A DNA stretch of 64,000 nucleotides, from positions 1-64,000 of the forward strand of contig NZ_JADKMY010000002.1 of NCBI RefSeq assembly GCF_015351405.1. The letters run 5' to 3'. Below are positions 32,180-41,757 of the stretch, in pieces. Position numbers and translations under genes: made by a program. The DNA comes from Corynebacterium suicordis DSM 45110 (GTDB lineage: Bacteria; Actinomycetota; Actinomycetes; Mycobacteriales; Mycobacteriaceae). The stretch's first letter is position 1, and every line of letters begins with the position of its first letter. Under the pieces are notes generated by a model. The model did no database searches. It worked only from the letters and a program-made list of their open reading frames with translations, and was not told the origin of the DNA.

Positions 32180-33496
32180 TTAGCGCTCGAGGATAGCGAC
32201 GATGCCCTGTCCACCTGCAGCACAGATGGAAACCAGGGTGCGGCCGCCACCGTTCTGCTCCAGCACCTTGGCAGCGGATGCCAGGATGCGGCCGCCGGTA
32301 GCGGCGAATGGGTGGCCAGCAGCCAAGGAAGAGCCCTTGACGTTCAGCTTGTTGCGGTCGATGGCACCCAGTGGAGCGTCCAGACCCAGGCGCTCGCGGC
32401 AGTACTCTTCAGACTCCCAAGCCTTCAGGGTGGCCAGAGTCTGGGATGCGAATGCCTCGTGGATTTCGTAGAAATCGAAATCCTGCAGGGTCAGGCCGTT
32501 GCGCTCCAGCATGCGAGGCACAGCGTAGGTTGGGCTCATCAGCAGGCCGTCTGGGGTCAGACCGTTGCGGCCGTGGATGAAGTCAACAGCAGCGATTTCG
32601 GAATCCACCAGGTATGCGCGCACTGGGATGTTGTGCTCTGCAGCCCACTCCTCGCTGGCCAGCAGCACTGCGGAAGCGCCATCGGTCAGTGGGGTGGAGT
32701 TTGCAGCGGTCATGGTGGCGGTGGTGCCGTGCTGCTCAGCATCGCGCTTGCCGAATACTGGCTTGAGCTTGGCCAGCTTCTCCAGGCTGGAATCTGGGCG
32801 CAGGTTGGTATCGCGCTGCACGCCCAGGTATGGGGTGAGGAGGTCATCGAAGAAGCCCTCGTCATAAGCCTTAGCCAGCTTCTGGTGGGACTCAACTGCC
32901 AGCTGATCCTGGTCTTCGCGGGAGATTTCCAGCTCGCGAGCAGTGATGGCAGCGTGCTCACCCATGGACAGGCCGGTGCGTGGCTCACCGTTGTTTGGAG
33001 CCTCTGGTGCCAGCTGGGAAGGACGGATGGAGCCGAGCAGCTTCAGGCGGTCACCGGTGGTCTTCGCGTTGTTCACGGAGATCAGGGTCTTGCGAAGCTC
33101 GTCGTTGACAGCCAATGGAGCGTCGGAGGTGGTGTCGGTACCGCCGGCGATGCCAGCTTCGATACGACCGGAAGCGATAGCGTCGCCCACCTGGACAGCA
33201 GCGTCAAGGCCGGTGCCACAAGCCATCTGCACGTCGTTCGCAGGGGTCTGGGAGTCCAGAGCGGAACCCATGACAACCTCGCGGGTGAGGTTGAAATCGC
33301 GGGCGTGCTTCAGCACGGCGCCAGCGCTGACCAGTCCGAGACGCTCGCCCTGCAGGCCGTAACGAGCCACGAGGCCGTCAATGGCTGCGGTGAGCATGTC
33401 CTGGTTAGAAGCACTGGTGTACTCCTTGTTGGAACGTGCGAAAGGAATACGGTTGCCACCAAGAATGGCGACCTTACGAGGAGATCCGTTAGTCAT
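32180..33496 (-). CDS. Acetyl-CoA C-acyltransferase (thiolase, FadA2-like)
   Basis: This 438-residue thiolase has the acyl-enzyme cysteine Cys93 (MACGTGLDAA), the EIHEAFASQTLA histidine block and the C-terminal CAAGGQG with the second active cysteine. It would cleave or condense 3-ketoacyl-CoA. The gene is divergent from fabG4- and htdX-like genes, as Rv0243 fadA2 is beside fabG4/htdX in mycobacteria. ATG 33496 is preferred over GTG 33508; GGAG lies 11 bases before the ATG. Confidence 0.93.
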   Translation of the reverse strand: MTNGSPRKVAILGGNRIPFARSNKEYTSASNQDMLTAAIDGLVARYGLQGERLGLVSAGAVLKHARDFNLTREVVMGSALDSQTPANDVQMACGTGLDAAVQVGDAIASGRIEAGIAGGTDTTSDAPLAVNDELRKTLISVNNAKTTGDRLKLLGSIRPSQLAPEAPNNGEPRTGLSMGEHAAITARELEISREDQDQLAVESHQKLAKAYDEGFFDDLLTPYLGVQRDTNLRPDSSLEKLAKLKPVFGKRDAEQHGTTATMTAANSTPLTDGASAVLLASEEWAAEHNIPVRAYLVDSEIAAVDFIHGRNGLTPDGLLMSPTYAVPRMLERNGLTLQDFDFYEIHEAFASQTLATLKAWESEEYCRERLGLDAPLGAIDRNKLNVKGSSLAAGHPFAATGGRILASAAKVLEQNGGGRTLVSICAAGGQGIVAILER

Positions 33497-33796
33497 AGTC
33501 TGAATCACTCCATCTATCTAGCTGGTTTGTTCGCGGGGCGTATATTTCCTCCGCGCGCATTGACCTGCGCTGCGGGAAGATTCCACGCCTGCATTTACAC
33601 CGTCAAACTATACATGAGTTCATAGCTCCACTCTGCCGTTTTCCTAACCTCCGCCAACGGAGAAGGCCCCGTCCTCGCAGGTAGGTGTCTTGCTCAACGG
33701 GCTTTGTGGGCGCACTAGCCACCTGGCTCATTTAATTTCGCTAATCTTGAATGCGTTACTGAGTCTTCATACGACATTCACTAAGGAGCATTACAT
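33497..33796. promoter_or_regulatory. Divergent promoter region, thiolase / fabG4-like
   Basis: About 300 gene-free bases separate the two divergent starts. AAGGAG at 33782-33787 serves the plus-strand gene. TTGAAT near 33749 with TACGAC 17 bases on is a weak promoter candidate for it. A CTCCG/CGGAG hairpin lies near 33650. I see no clear operator for a lipid regulator and no small gene. Confidence 0.4.
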
Positions 33797-35146
33797 ATGT
33801 CTACCCCTCAGAAAGACGCTTTCCAGCAGTTCCTAGATTCCTCCGCAGGCAAGTTCCTCGCTCCCAAGCTGGGCATTCCTCAGCCAGAGAAGCTGCGCCG
33901 TTACGAAAAGGGTCTGCCTGCGTTGGACGGCACTGTTGTCGTTGGTGGCAACGGTCGCCTCGCCGAGTCTCTGAAGTCCCTTCTCGCCGGAGATTACGAC
34001 CTAGCGGCTTCTGTCGGTGAAGATAAGCACTCTGCGCTGGTTTTCGACGCCACCGGCATCAAGCGCCCAGAAGATCTCAAGGAGATCTACGAGTTCTTCC
34101 AGCCAGCAATGCGCCAGATCAAGCCATCCGGCCGCATCGTTGTCATTGGCACCACCCCAGAGGCAATCGACGACGTTGACGAGCACATCGTCCAGCGCGG
34201 CCTCGAGGGCTTCACCCGCTCCGTCGGCAAGGAGCTGCGCCGTGGCGCTACCGCTCAGCTGGTCTACGTTGACCCAGCAGTCTCCACCGACCTTTCCGGT
34301 GTCGAGTCCACCCTGCGCTTCCTGCTCTCCGGCAAGTCCGCATTCGTCGACGCCCAGGTCATCCGCGTCGGTGCCGAAGGCGCCGAGCTGCCTACCAGCT
34401 GGGATCGTCCAAACGAAGGCAAGATCGCAGTAGTCACCGGTGCTGCCCGCGGCATCGGTGCCACCATCGCTGAGATTCTGGCCCGCGATGGCGCCAAGGT
34501 CATCTGCGTGGACATCCCCGCTGCAGGCGAGGGCCTCGCTGAGACCGCCAACAAGGTCGGCGGAACCTCCTTGCCTCTCGACGTCACCGCTCCCGATGCA
34601 GCTGACAAGCTCAAGGAGCACGCTGAACAGCGCCACGGTGGCCCCATCGACATCATCGTCCACAACGCTGGCATCACCCGCGATAAGCTCCTGGCCAACA
34701 TGGACGATGCTCGCTGGAACTCCGTCATGGCAGTGAACCTGATCGCCCCAGTGCGCATCACCGAGAAGCTGCTGGAGAACGGTGGCTTGGCTGACAACGG
34801 ACGCGTCATCGGCGTGTCTTCCATCGCTGGTATCGCCGGCAACCGCGGACAGACCAACTACGGCCTGACCAAGGCTTCCATCATCGGCATGGTTGACGCT
34901 CTCTCTGAGAAGCTGGCCGACCGCGGCATCACCGTCAACGCTGTGGCTCCAGGCTTCATCGAGACTCAGATGACCGCTGCGATCCCATTCGCTACCCGTC
35001 AGGCCGGCCGCATGATGTCCTCCCTGTCCCAGGGTGGCCTGACCGTGGATGTCGCCGAGACCATCTCCTACTTCGCAGCTCCTTCCTCCAGCGCCGTGAC
35101 CGGCAACGTCGTTCGCGTCTGTGGCCAGTCTCTGCTGGGCGCTTAA
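33797..35146 (+). CDS. Long 3-oxoacyl-ACP/CoA reductase (FabG4-like SDR)
   Basis: This 449-residue protein has two Rossmann-like halves. Residues 1 to about 200 form a degenerate nucleotide-fold domain with [12 protein letters not shown]. Residues 208-449 are a classical short-chain reductase with TGAARGIG (214-221), HNAG near 289, catalytic Ser342, Tyr355 and Lys359. The double-domain form is that of high-molecular-weight mycobacterial FabG4, which reduces 3-oxoacyl-CoA with NADH. It is followed by an HtdX-like dehydratase and divergent from a thiolase, so the three could extend or shorten fatty acyl chains reversibly. Confidence 0.93.
   Translation: MSTPQKDAFQQFLDSSAGKFLAPKLGIPQPEKLRRYEKGLPALDGTVVVGGNGRLAESLKSLLAGDYDLAASVGEDKHSALVFDATGIKRPEDLKEIYEFFQPAMRQIKPSGRIVVIGTTPEAIDDVDEHIVQRGLEGFTRSVGKELRRGATAQLVYVDPAVSTDLSGVESTLRFLLSGKSAFVDAQVIRVGAEGAELPTSWDRPNEGKIAVVTGAARGIGATIAEILARDGAKVICVDIPAAGEGLAETANKVGGTSLPLDVTAPDAADKLKEHAEQRHGGPIDIIVHNAGITRDKLLANMDDARWNSVMAVNLIAPVRITEKLLENGGLADNGRVIGVSSIAGIAGNRGQTNYGLTKASIIGMVDALSEKLADRGITVNAVAPGFIETQMTAAIPFATRQAGRMMSSLSQGGLTVDVAETISYFAAPSSSAVTGNVVRVCGQSLLGA
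34041..34051 (-). repeat. GGCGTCGAAAA motif copy inside the fabG4-like gene
   Basis: Exact 11-mer on the strand opposite the gene. Unlike the other copies it has no purine-rich tail and may be a coding coincidence. Confidence 0.3.
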
Positions 35147-35160
35147 TCAGCCACCACCTC

Positions 35161-35171
35161 GGCGTCGAAAA
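35161..35171 (+). repeat. GGCGTCGAAAA motif copy (fabG4/htdX gap)
   Basis: Exact 11-mer copy in the 45-base gap, followed by an A/G-only tract that includes the ribosome-binding site of the next gene. Confidence 0.6.
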
Positions 35172-35191
35172 AAGAAGGAAGAAAGGAAGCT

Positions 35192-36112
35192 ATGAGCAAC
35201 ACAGTGACTTATAAGGAACTGAGCTCGATTCCCGTCCTCATGGACGAGTACCGCAATGCGGTCAAGGACGTGATCCCTGGGCTGGGCGAAAAGCGCAGCG
35301 CCAAGGAAAACCCCAAGACCGCATACGAGGTCAAGGGCGTGAAGATCGATGTCAGCCACTTGGCTTCTTACACTCACGCCACGGGTTTGCGTCTGGGCAA
35401 TGACCTGCCACTGACCTACCCATATGTGCTGTCTTTCCCTCTGGTCATGAAGGTTCTGACCGCTAAGGACAGCCCATTGCAGGCCATGGGCTTGGTGCAC
35501 TTGAACAACACCATCGAGCAGAAGCGTCCGCTGACCGTGGACGATGTGCTGGACATCCGCGTGCACGCTGACAACCTGCGTCCGCAGAACAAGGGCGTAC
35601 TGCTGGATCTCATCACTGAGATCTCCGTGGGTGGCGAGGTTGTGTGGACCCAGTCCAGCGCATTCCTGGCTAAGGGCGCGAAGCTTTCCAGCTCCTCCCC
35701 TTACAAGGATCAGCCTGCTGAGGATGGCCGTCTGCTGGGCACCACCGAGATGCCAATGGATGCCACTCCCACCTCAACCCTGCGAGTGTCCCCAGAAGAC
35801 ATCAAGGTCTACGCCGAGGCCTCCGGAGATAAGAACCCAATCCACGTGTCCAACCTGGGTGCGAAGGCATTCGGCTTCCCCGGAACCATCGCCCACGGCA
35901 TGTGGTCCGCAGCCGCGATGCTGCAACCATTGGAAGGCCTGATCCCTGCGGCTGTGCGCTACCGCGTGGACTTTGCCAAGCCAGTGGTGCTCCCTGCAAG
36001 TGCCGCGGTGTACACCACCGAGGATGCATCCACGGGAACGTGGAACCTGCAGTTGCGTAAGGCTTCCAAGCTGGAGACCCTGCACGCCACGGCGCGCTTG
36101 GATTCCATCTAG
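35192..36112 (+). CDS. MaoC-family 3-hydroxyacyl dehydratase (HtdX-like)
   Basis: A 306-residue double hot-dog protein. The N-terminal half (about 1-170) is a degenerate hot-dog. The C-terminal half carries the hydratase 2 motif YAEASGDKNPIHVSN (207-221) with Asp213 and His218, followed by AKAFGFPGTIAHGMW. It would interconvert 3-hydroxyacyl and trans-2-enoyl thioesters. Being 45 bases after the fabG4-like gene, it is most likely in the same transcript. A strong terminator follows. Confidence 0.92.
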   Translation: MSNTVTYKELSSIPVLMDEYRNAVKDVIPGLGEKRSAKENPKTAYEVKGVKIDVSHLASYTHATGLRLGNDLPLTYPYVLSFPLVMKVLTAKDSPLQAMGLVHLNNTIEQKRPLTVDDVLDIRVHADNLRPQNKGVLLDLITEISVGGEVVWTQSSAFLAKGAKLSSSSPYKDQPAEDGRLLGTTEMPMDATPTSTLRVSPEDIKVYAEASGDKNPIHVSNLGAKAFGFPGTIAHGMWSAAAMLQPLEGLIPAAVRYRVDFAKPVVLPASAAVYTTEDASTGTWNLQLRKASKLETLHATARLDSI

Positions 36113-36140
36113 CTTTTCGTCTTTCCCCGCTTGACCACTG

Positions 36141-36179
36141 CCCCGGGCAGCTCTGAATCCCAGAGTTGCCCGGGGTTTT
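36141..36179 (+). terminator. Intrinsic terminator of the fabG4-htdX operon
   Basis: A 15-bp stem (36141-36155 with 36161-36175, one wobble) with the 5-base loop AATCC is followed by TTTT. Confidence 0.92.
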
Positions 36180-36342
36180 GTGTTGCCCCAATGACCGAGA
36201 GCCTGCAGCAGCCACCGCAAACTTGCCCCGCAACCACGTGCGATGAACGTCAACACAACTTTGCATGAACATCTGCAGGTAGCCACCTTTTCCAGTTGCC
36301 AGGGATATCCAGGAAGCGGACACTCAAAAATGGACTAGTGCT

Positions 36343-36357
36343 ATGCACGAAGTGCAT
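36343..36357 (+). promoter_or_regulatory. Palindrome ATGCAC-GAA-GTGCAT upstream of pitA
   Basis: A perfect 6-base dyad with a 3-base centre lies 38-52 bases before the pitA start, where an operator would act. No known corynebacterial binding site is recognised. Confidence 0.4.
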
Positions 36358-36394
36358 TTATTAACCACTGCATTTTTCGAGAAATGGATGCTTC

Positions 36395-38020
36395 GTGACT
36401 CTGAACAATTACAACCATCCCGCCGCCATGGCTTCCCCTGCCTCGGAGAAGGGTGGCGACCGCGCATGGCACCTCTTCTTCGGTGTGGCTACCGTGGCCA
36501 TGCTGATCTGGTTCACCATCTGGGGCAAGGACAACGTTGACCCCGGTGAGCACATGGCGTTGATGATCGCGGCTATCGTGCTGGGCTGTTTCATGGCCTT
36601 TAATATCGGCGGCAACGATGTGGCCAACTCCTTCGGTACTTCCGTGGGTGCTGGCACGCTGACCATGAAGCAGGCGCTGCTGGTGGCTGCTGCGTTCGAA
36701 GTTGGCGGAGCGATCCTCGCCGGCAGTCAGGTGACTGAGACAGTGCAATCGGGCATCGTGGATCTGGAAGCCGCGAACATCATGCCGATGGACTTCGCTT
36801 ACATCATGCTCTCCGCGCTCATCGGTGCTGCTTTGTGGCTGCTCATCGCCACGATGATGGGTTGGCCAGTCTCCACCACGCACGCAATCGTCGGCGGTAT
36901 CATCGGTGCAGCTGTGACCACCGGCTATCTCACCCACTCCATGGATGACCCATGGTCCATGGTGCAGTGGGGTGGCATCGTGGAGATCGTCATCAGCTGG
37001 GTTCTCTCCCCTGCCCTGGGTGGCATCGTGGCCTTCCTGTTGTACGGAGCCATCAAGAAATCCATCCTGGTCTACAACGACAGCGCCAAAGAAAAGCTCG
37101 ATGAGCTCAAGCAAAAGCGCACCGAGTACCGCCAATGGCACAAGGGCTTCTTCCAGGGATTGAACCAAGAGGAAAAGCTGGAATACAACAATGCGATGGC
37201 GCGCGATGCCCTCACGGTCCAGGATGAGGATCACAAGCGGGATGACCTCGATTCCGATTACTACAAGAAGCTCTACGACCTTCAAGAGGACGCAGAGGAC
37301 GTAGAAGCCCACCACGCTCTGGTCACCTGGGTGCCGGTGTTGGCCATGGCTGGTGGCATGGTGATCACCGCGATGCTGCTGTTCAAGGGCCTGGATAAGA
37401 CTGGTCTCAACCTTTCCAGCTTGGGCACTCTGGTAACCATCATGATGGTTGGCGCCGCGATCTGGATGGCGGTCTACATCTTCGCCAAGACCATGAAGCA
37501 CAAGGACCTGGACCGTTCCACGTTCATCTTGTTCTCCTGGATGCAGGTGTTCACCGCTTCGGCATTTGCCTTCTCGCACGGCTCCAATGACATCGCCAAC
37601 GCGGTGGGACCCTTCGCCGCCATCCTGGACGTGCTGAAAACCGGGGAAATCAGCAGTGAATCCGTTGTCCCCACCGCCTTGTTGGTGGCCTGTGGCATCG
37701 CGCTGGTTTCCGGTCTCTGGTTTGTCGGCCGTCGCGTGATCGCGACCGTGGGCACGGGCCTAACCAAGATGCATCCCGCCACCGGTTTCGCCGCTGAACT
37801 TTCCGCTTCTGGCGTGATCATGGGTGCTTCCTTGATGGGATTGCCCGTTTCTTCGACGCACATTCTCATCGGCGCAGTGCTCGGCGTGGGACTGGTGAAC
37901 AAGAACGCCAACTGGGGCCTGATGCGACCCATTGCTCTGGCCTGGGTCATCACCGTTCCCGTGGCAGCTGTCATCGGAGCAATCTCCGTGGTGGCAGCGC
38001 GCGCGATCTTCGGCGCCTAA
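36395..38020 (+). CDS. pitA: Low-affinity inorganic phosphate transporter PitA
   Basis: A 541-residue PiT-family symporter that imports phosphate, usually as a metal-phosphate complex, driven by protons. The two family repeats are GGNDVANSFGTSVGAG near 70 and SHGSNDIANAVGP near 395. About ten membrane helices are split by a large charged cytosolic loop (about 215-310). The GTG start at 36395 has a weak GGATG upstream; the alternative ATG at 36428 has no ribosome-binding site. It is convergent with the ABC exporter gene, only 10 bases apart and without a hairpin. Confidence 0.93.
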   Translation: MTLNNYNHPAAMASPASEKGGDRAWHLFFGVATVAMLIWFTIWGKDNVDPGEHMALMIAAIVLGCFMAFNIGGNDVANSFGTSVGAGTLTMKQALLVAAAFEVGGAILAGSQVTETVQSGIVDLEAANIMPMDFAYIMLSALIGAALWLLIATMMGWPVSTTHAIVGGIIGAAVTTGYLTHSMDDPWSMVQWGGIVEIVISWVLSPALGGIVAFLLYGAIKKSILVYNDSAKEKLDELKQKRTEYRQWHKGFFQGLNQEEKLEYNNAMARDALTVQDEDHKRDDLDSDYYKKLYDLQEDAEDVEAHHALVTWVPVLAMAGGMVITAMLLFKGLDKTGLNLSSLGTLVTIMMVGAAIWMAVYIFAKTMKHKDLDRSTFILFSWMQVFTASAFAFSHGSNDIANAVGPFAAILDVLKTGEISSESVVPTALLVACGIALVSGLWFVGRRVIATVGTGLTKMHPATGFAAELSASGVIMGASLMGLPVSSTHILIGAVLGVGLVNKNANWGLMRPIALAWVITVPVAAVIGAISVVAARAIFGA

Positions 38021-38030
38021 TCCAACAGCG

Positions 38031-39911
38031 CTAATCCAGCAGCTGCTTTTCCGCCAGCTCCTTGTACAAGGGGCTGGTTTTCAACAGTTCTGCGTGCGTT
38101 CCTGCCGCGGACACTTTGCCTTCATCAACCACGATGATCTGATCTGCGTCAACCACGGTAGACAGCCGGTGCGCCACCACCACCAGCGTGCGGTTCTTAC
38201 TTGCCGCCTTGATGGCGCTCAGGATCAGCTCTTCATTGCGGGAGTCCACTGCACTCGTGGGTTCATCGAGCAGGAGCAGTGAACTATCCATGAGCAGCAT
38301 GCGGGCCAGTGCGAGGCGCTGACGCTGGCCACCGGAAAGACTCATGCCTCGGTCGCCGATCACAGTATCTAACCCCTGAGCCTGTGCAAAGCGCTCTTTC
38401 AGGCCTACGCGCTCCAGGGCAGACCAGCCCTGTTCATCACTCACATGAGGATTGGCCAACCGTAGATTCTGCCACACAGTTCCGGCCAGAATCGCAGCCT
38501 CCTGCTCCACATACCCAATGAGTTCACGGACGGAAGAGCGAGACAGTTGCGACATGTCTTGCTCGCCCAAAAAAATCTTGCCCGCAGATGGATCATAGAA
38601 ACGCTGCATGAGCGCCAGGATGGTTGATTTACCTACCCCGCTGGGACCCACCAGGGCCGTGGTTTTGCCAGCCGGGATCTCCAGAGAAACCCCGGAGAGA
38701 ACGGGCGTGGACTTAGTCTCCGCCAATGACTCCGTTGAGGCAGATTCAGGGGTGGGACTCTCAGAGGCGGCGTCGGAAGAAGAAAGGGCGAGGTCAGAAT
38801 GAGAGGGGTAGGAAAAATAAACATCGCTGAAGGTGACGGATTGGGCCGGGCGGGCGGTGGTGCCGAGATCATCTTCGGGGGCGATCTGCATGACTTCCTG
38901 GATGCGATCCACAGCACCCATGGCGGAGCGAATGGTGTTGACCGCGCTGAATATCAATCCCAGGGGCATGGACAGCATGAATAGGTAGAGCACGAAAGCC
39001 ACGAGATCTCCCACGCTCAAGACCCCGGTGGCCACGCGGGCCCCGCCGAAGCCGAGGACGATGAGGAAGCTCATCTGAAGAGCCAGGCCACTGATGGGAT
39101 AGAGCACGCCCTGGATAATGGCGATTTTGCGGCCCTTCTCGAAGGCCGAGTGGGCGTCTACCTGCAGCTCGGCCTCCACTTGGGCTGAAGCGTTGGCGGA
39201 ACGGATAGTGCGGATCGCGCCCAGCGCGCGGTCCATTCCCGCACCCAGAGAGCCCACTGCCTTCTGCAAATCCTTGGTGTACTTCTGGATCTTGGTGGAT
39301 GCGGCCACCACTATGAGTGTGGCCGTGACCAGGACAGTAAGCACCGTGGCCAGCAACGGGGGATCGATCAGGGCCATGAGGACAATCGCCCCCAGCATGG
39401 TGAATGCCGCTCCGACCAGGTCAACCACGCCACCAGTGAACGCCGTGCGGACCAGCGTGGTGTCCGAGCCAAGGCGGGTAACCAGATCACCGGTTCTCTG
39501 GGTGTCGTAGACGGAGATCGGCAGACGCAGCAATCGACCCAGTAAGTCTTTGCGGGTGTTGAGCACCGCGTGCTCAGCGGTGCGGGTGAGGAGGAAGATC
39601 TGGAAGGCATCAGTGATCGAGTGAATGATCAGCACCGCGACGAGCAGCAACACGAGAGAACCGATGGGTTCGGAGCCGATCTTTCCGATCATTTGGTTGA
39701 TGATCGCTGGCTGAGCCAGGCCGGCTGCAGAAGTGAGTAGGGATAATCCAATGGCCGCCAGCAGTGGCATGCGGTGCTGCGCCATCATCCCCAACAGAAT
39801 CGAAAAGGATCCGCGGGTGAGCTTGCCGTTCTTGGTTCGTACTGCGCTGCCATGCGTTGGGTTGGTATGCGCTGGCTTAGTTTCTGCTGGGTGGGTTTCT
39901 GCCGGGGCCAT
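38031..39911 (-). CDS. ABC multidrug/lipid exporter (fused membrane and ATPase domains)
   Basis: This 626-residue half-transporter has six membrane helices (about 45-335) and an ATPase domain. Walker A is GPSGVGKST (422-430), the signature is LSGGQRQRLALARML, Walker B LLLLDEPTSAVD and the switch His is in VVVAHRLSTV. It should work as a homodimer exporting drugs or lipids. The first about 30 residues are Thr/His/Pro-rich. Within the ATPase domain, residues about 371-402 form a Ser/Glu/Thr/Pro-rich insertion between the first two strands. ATG 39911 has AGG 5 bases upstream and lies just past the rpsA terminator. Confidence 0.9.
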   Translation of the reverse strand: MAPAETHPAETKPAHTNPTHGSAVRTKNGKLTRGSFSILLGMMAQHRMPLLAAIGLSLLTSAAGLAQPAIINQMIGKIGSEPIGSLVLLLVAVLIIHSITDAFQIFLLTRTAEHAVLNTRKDLLGRLLRLPISVYDTQRTGDLVTRLGSDTTLVRTAFTGGVVDLVGAAFTMLGAIVLMALIDPPLLATVLTVLVTATLIVVAASTKIQKYTKDLQKAVGSLGAGMDRALGAIRTIRSANASAQVEAELQVDAHSAFEKGRKIAIIQGVLYPISGLALQMSFLIVLGFGGARVATGVLSVGDLVAFVLYLFMLSMPLGLIFSAVNTIRSAMGAVDRIQEVMQIAPEDDLGTTARPAQSVTFSDVYFSYPSHSDLALSSSDAASESPTPESASTESLAETKSTPVLSGVSLEIPAGKTTALVGPSGVGKSTILALMQRFYDPSAGKIFLGEQDMSQLSRSSVRELIGYVEQEAAILAGTVWQNLRLANPHVSDEQGWSALERVGLKERFAQAQGLDTVIGDRGMSLSGGQRQRLALARMLLMDSSLLLLDEPTSAVDSRNEELILSAIKAASKNRTLVVVAHRLSTVVDADQIIVVDEGKVSAAGTHAELLKTSPLYKELAEKQLLD

Positions 39912-39955
39912 GTTGCCTAACTTTCTTTCGTGACGAGCAACCACTGAGGGTATAG

Positions 39956-39985
39956 AAAAACCCGCCCCTACTGGAGGGACGGGTT
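39956..39985 (-). terminator. Intrinsic terminator of rpsA
   Basis: On the minus strand an 11-bp GC-rich stem (39985-39975 with 39969-39959, one wobble) is followed by TTTTT, 22 bases after the rpsA stop. Confidence 0.9.
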
Positions 39986-40006
39986 CGGGTGATTAATCTC
40001 TAGAGA

Positions 40007-41470
40007 TTACTCAGCACCGCCGGCGAGCTTCTCGCGCAGAGCAGCAAGCTGCTCATCGGAAGCCAGGGTTCCGGAGTCTTCGTTGGAATCTGCAGCTGGT
40101 GCGGATTCAGAAGAGGACTCGGAGGAGTAGCCGCTTTCGCCGGCTTCAGCAGCCTCAGCTGCTGCAGCGCGGGAACGCTCGATCTGCGCAGTGTGCAGAC
40201 CGTGGCGACGCTCAGCCTCTGCGTAGCGCTGCTCCCAAGCTGCACGCTGGGTCTCGAAGCCTTCGAGCCATTCGTTGGTCTCGGCATCGAAGCCCTCAGG
40301 GAAGATGTAGTTGCCCTGCTCGTCGTAAGAATCGGCCATTCCGTACTTGGAAGGATCGAACTCTTCGGTGTAGTCCTCGTCAGCCTGCTTGAGGGACAAG
40401 GAGATACGGCGACGCTCGAGGTCGATGTCGATGACCTTGACCATGGCATCCTGACCAACGGTAACAACCTGGTCTGGAACCTCCACGTGGCGCTCGGCCA
40501 GCTCGGAGATGTGAACCAGGCCTTCGATTCCCTCTTCCACGCGGACGAATGCGCCGAATGGAACCAGCTTGGTGACCTTGCCGGGAACGATCTGACCAAT
40601 GGCGTGGGTGCGTGCGAATACGCGCCATGGATCTTCCTGGGTTGCCTTCAGAGACAGGGACACGCGCTCGCGGTCCAGGTCCACGTCCAGAACCTCAACG
40701 GTGACTTCATCGCCAACAGTGACAACCTCAGATGGGTGATCAATGTGCTTCCAAGACAGCTCGGAGACGTGAACCAGTCCGTCTACGCCACCCAGGTCCA
40801 CGAAGGAACCGAAGTTGACGATGGAGGACACGACGCCCTTGCGGACCTGGCCCTTCTGGAGCTGGTGCAGGAACTCGGAACGAACCTCGGACTGAGTCTG
40901 CTCCAACCATGCACGGCGGGACAGCACGACATTGTTGCGGTGCTTGTCCAGCTCGATGATCTTGGCTTCGATCTCCTGGCCGATGTATGGCTGCAGATCG
41001 CGCACGCGGCGCATTTCCACGAGGGATGCTGGCAGGAAGCCACGCAGACCGATGTCCAGGATGAGGCCGCCCTTGACAACCTCGATAACGGTACCGGTAA
41101 CTGGCTCGTCCTTTTCCTTGAGCTGCTCGATGGCACCCCATGCACGCTCGTACTGTGCGCGCTTCTTGGAAAGGATCAGGCGACCTTCCTTGTCCTCCTT
41201 GGTGAGAACAAGTGCGTCAATCTGGTCGCCGACTTCAACGATCTCGCTTGGGTCTACGTCGTGCTTGATGGACAGCTCACGGGATGGGATTACACCCTCG
41301 GTCTTATAGCCGATGTCCAGAAGGACCTCGTCGTGATCGACCTTGACGACGGTGCCTTCCACAATGTCACCATCATTGAAGTACTTGATGGTGGCATCGA
41401 CGGCAGCGAGGAAATCCTCAGCGGAGCCAATATCGTTAATGGCGACCTGAGGGACGTTGTTGGTGGACAT
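40007..41470 (-). CDS. rpsA: 30S ribosomal protein S1
   Basis: A 487-residue protein with four S1 OB-fold repeats (about 35-105, 122-190, 210-280 and 297-365). Markers include GDIVEGTVVKVDHDEVLLDIGYKTEG, GFLPASLVEMRR, VDGLVHVSELSWKHIDHPSEV and GIEGLVHISELAERHVEVPDQV. The C-terminal about 100 residues are acidic and Ala/Ser-rich, as in other actinobacterial S1 proteins with four domains instead of six. It helps mRNA bind the 30S subunit. A structured leader of about 105 bases lies upstream, and GGAG precedes the ATG. Confidence 0.96.
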   Translation of the reverse strand: MSTNNVPQVAINDIGSAEDFLAAVDATIKYFNDGDIVEGTVVKVDHDEVLLDIGYKTEGVIPSRELSIKHDVDPSEIVEVGDQIDALVLTKEDKEGRLILSKKRAQYERAWGAIEQLKEKDEPVTGTVIEVVKGGLILDIGLRGFLPASLVEMRRVRDLQPYIGQEIEAKIIELDKHRNNVVLSRRAWLEQTQSEVRSEFLHQLQKGQVRKGVVSSIVNFGSFVDLGGVDGLVHVSELSWKHIDHPSEVVTVGDEVTVEVLDVDLDRERVSLSLKATQEDPWRVFARTHAIGQIVPGKVTKLVPFGAFVRVEEGIEGLVHISELAERHVEVPDQVVTVGQDAMVKVIDIDLERRRISLSLKQADEDYTEEFDPSKYGMADSYDEQGNYIFPEGFDAETNEWLEGFETQRAAWEQRYAEAERRHGLHTAQIERSRAAAAEAAEAGESGYSSESSSESAPAADSNEDSGTLASDEQLAALREKLAGGAE

Positions 41471-41527
41471 GTAGTAGTAGTCTCCGAGACGGATAGGAAT
41501 AGTGTTGGACAGTTACAAAACATTTGC

Positions 41528-41630
41528 GAGCGATCAGGGCTCCCCGACCAGCGAGTTCTGCCGGCAGATGTAGTCCGCCAGCTTCACCCCATGATCTTTG
41601 AGCCCCCAGCTATATGGCGCTCGATCGCTC
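41528..41630 (-). promoter_or_regulatory. Structured leader of rpsA
   Basis: In the region just upstream of rpsA, GAGCGATC (41528-41535) pairs with GATCGCTC (41623-41630), and GGGCTC (41537-41542) pairs with GAGCCC (41600-41605). The two stems stack with a 1-base offset on one side and 17 bases on the other. They enclose the self-complementary CTGCCGGCAG (41558-41567). The fold ends 58 bases before the rpsA start codon. S1 autoregulation through such a leader is possible. A tentative promoter (TTGTGA near 41773 and TAGTGT near 41747, minus strand) would place the whole fold in the transcript. Confidence 0.55.
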
Positions 41631-41757
41631 CCAAAGCAATGACATTCAAAGGCAGTAGTCGACTAAGACCAAAGCTTGAACGCCAGAGCAAAAGACAAAG
41701 CTAAAAAAGCAAAGCACGCCCATCTCAGGCGTACAATATTCCAAACACTACACCTTA

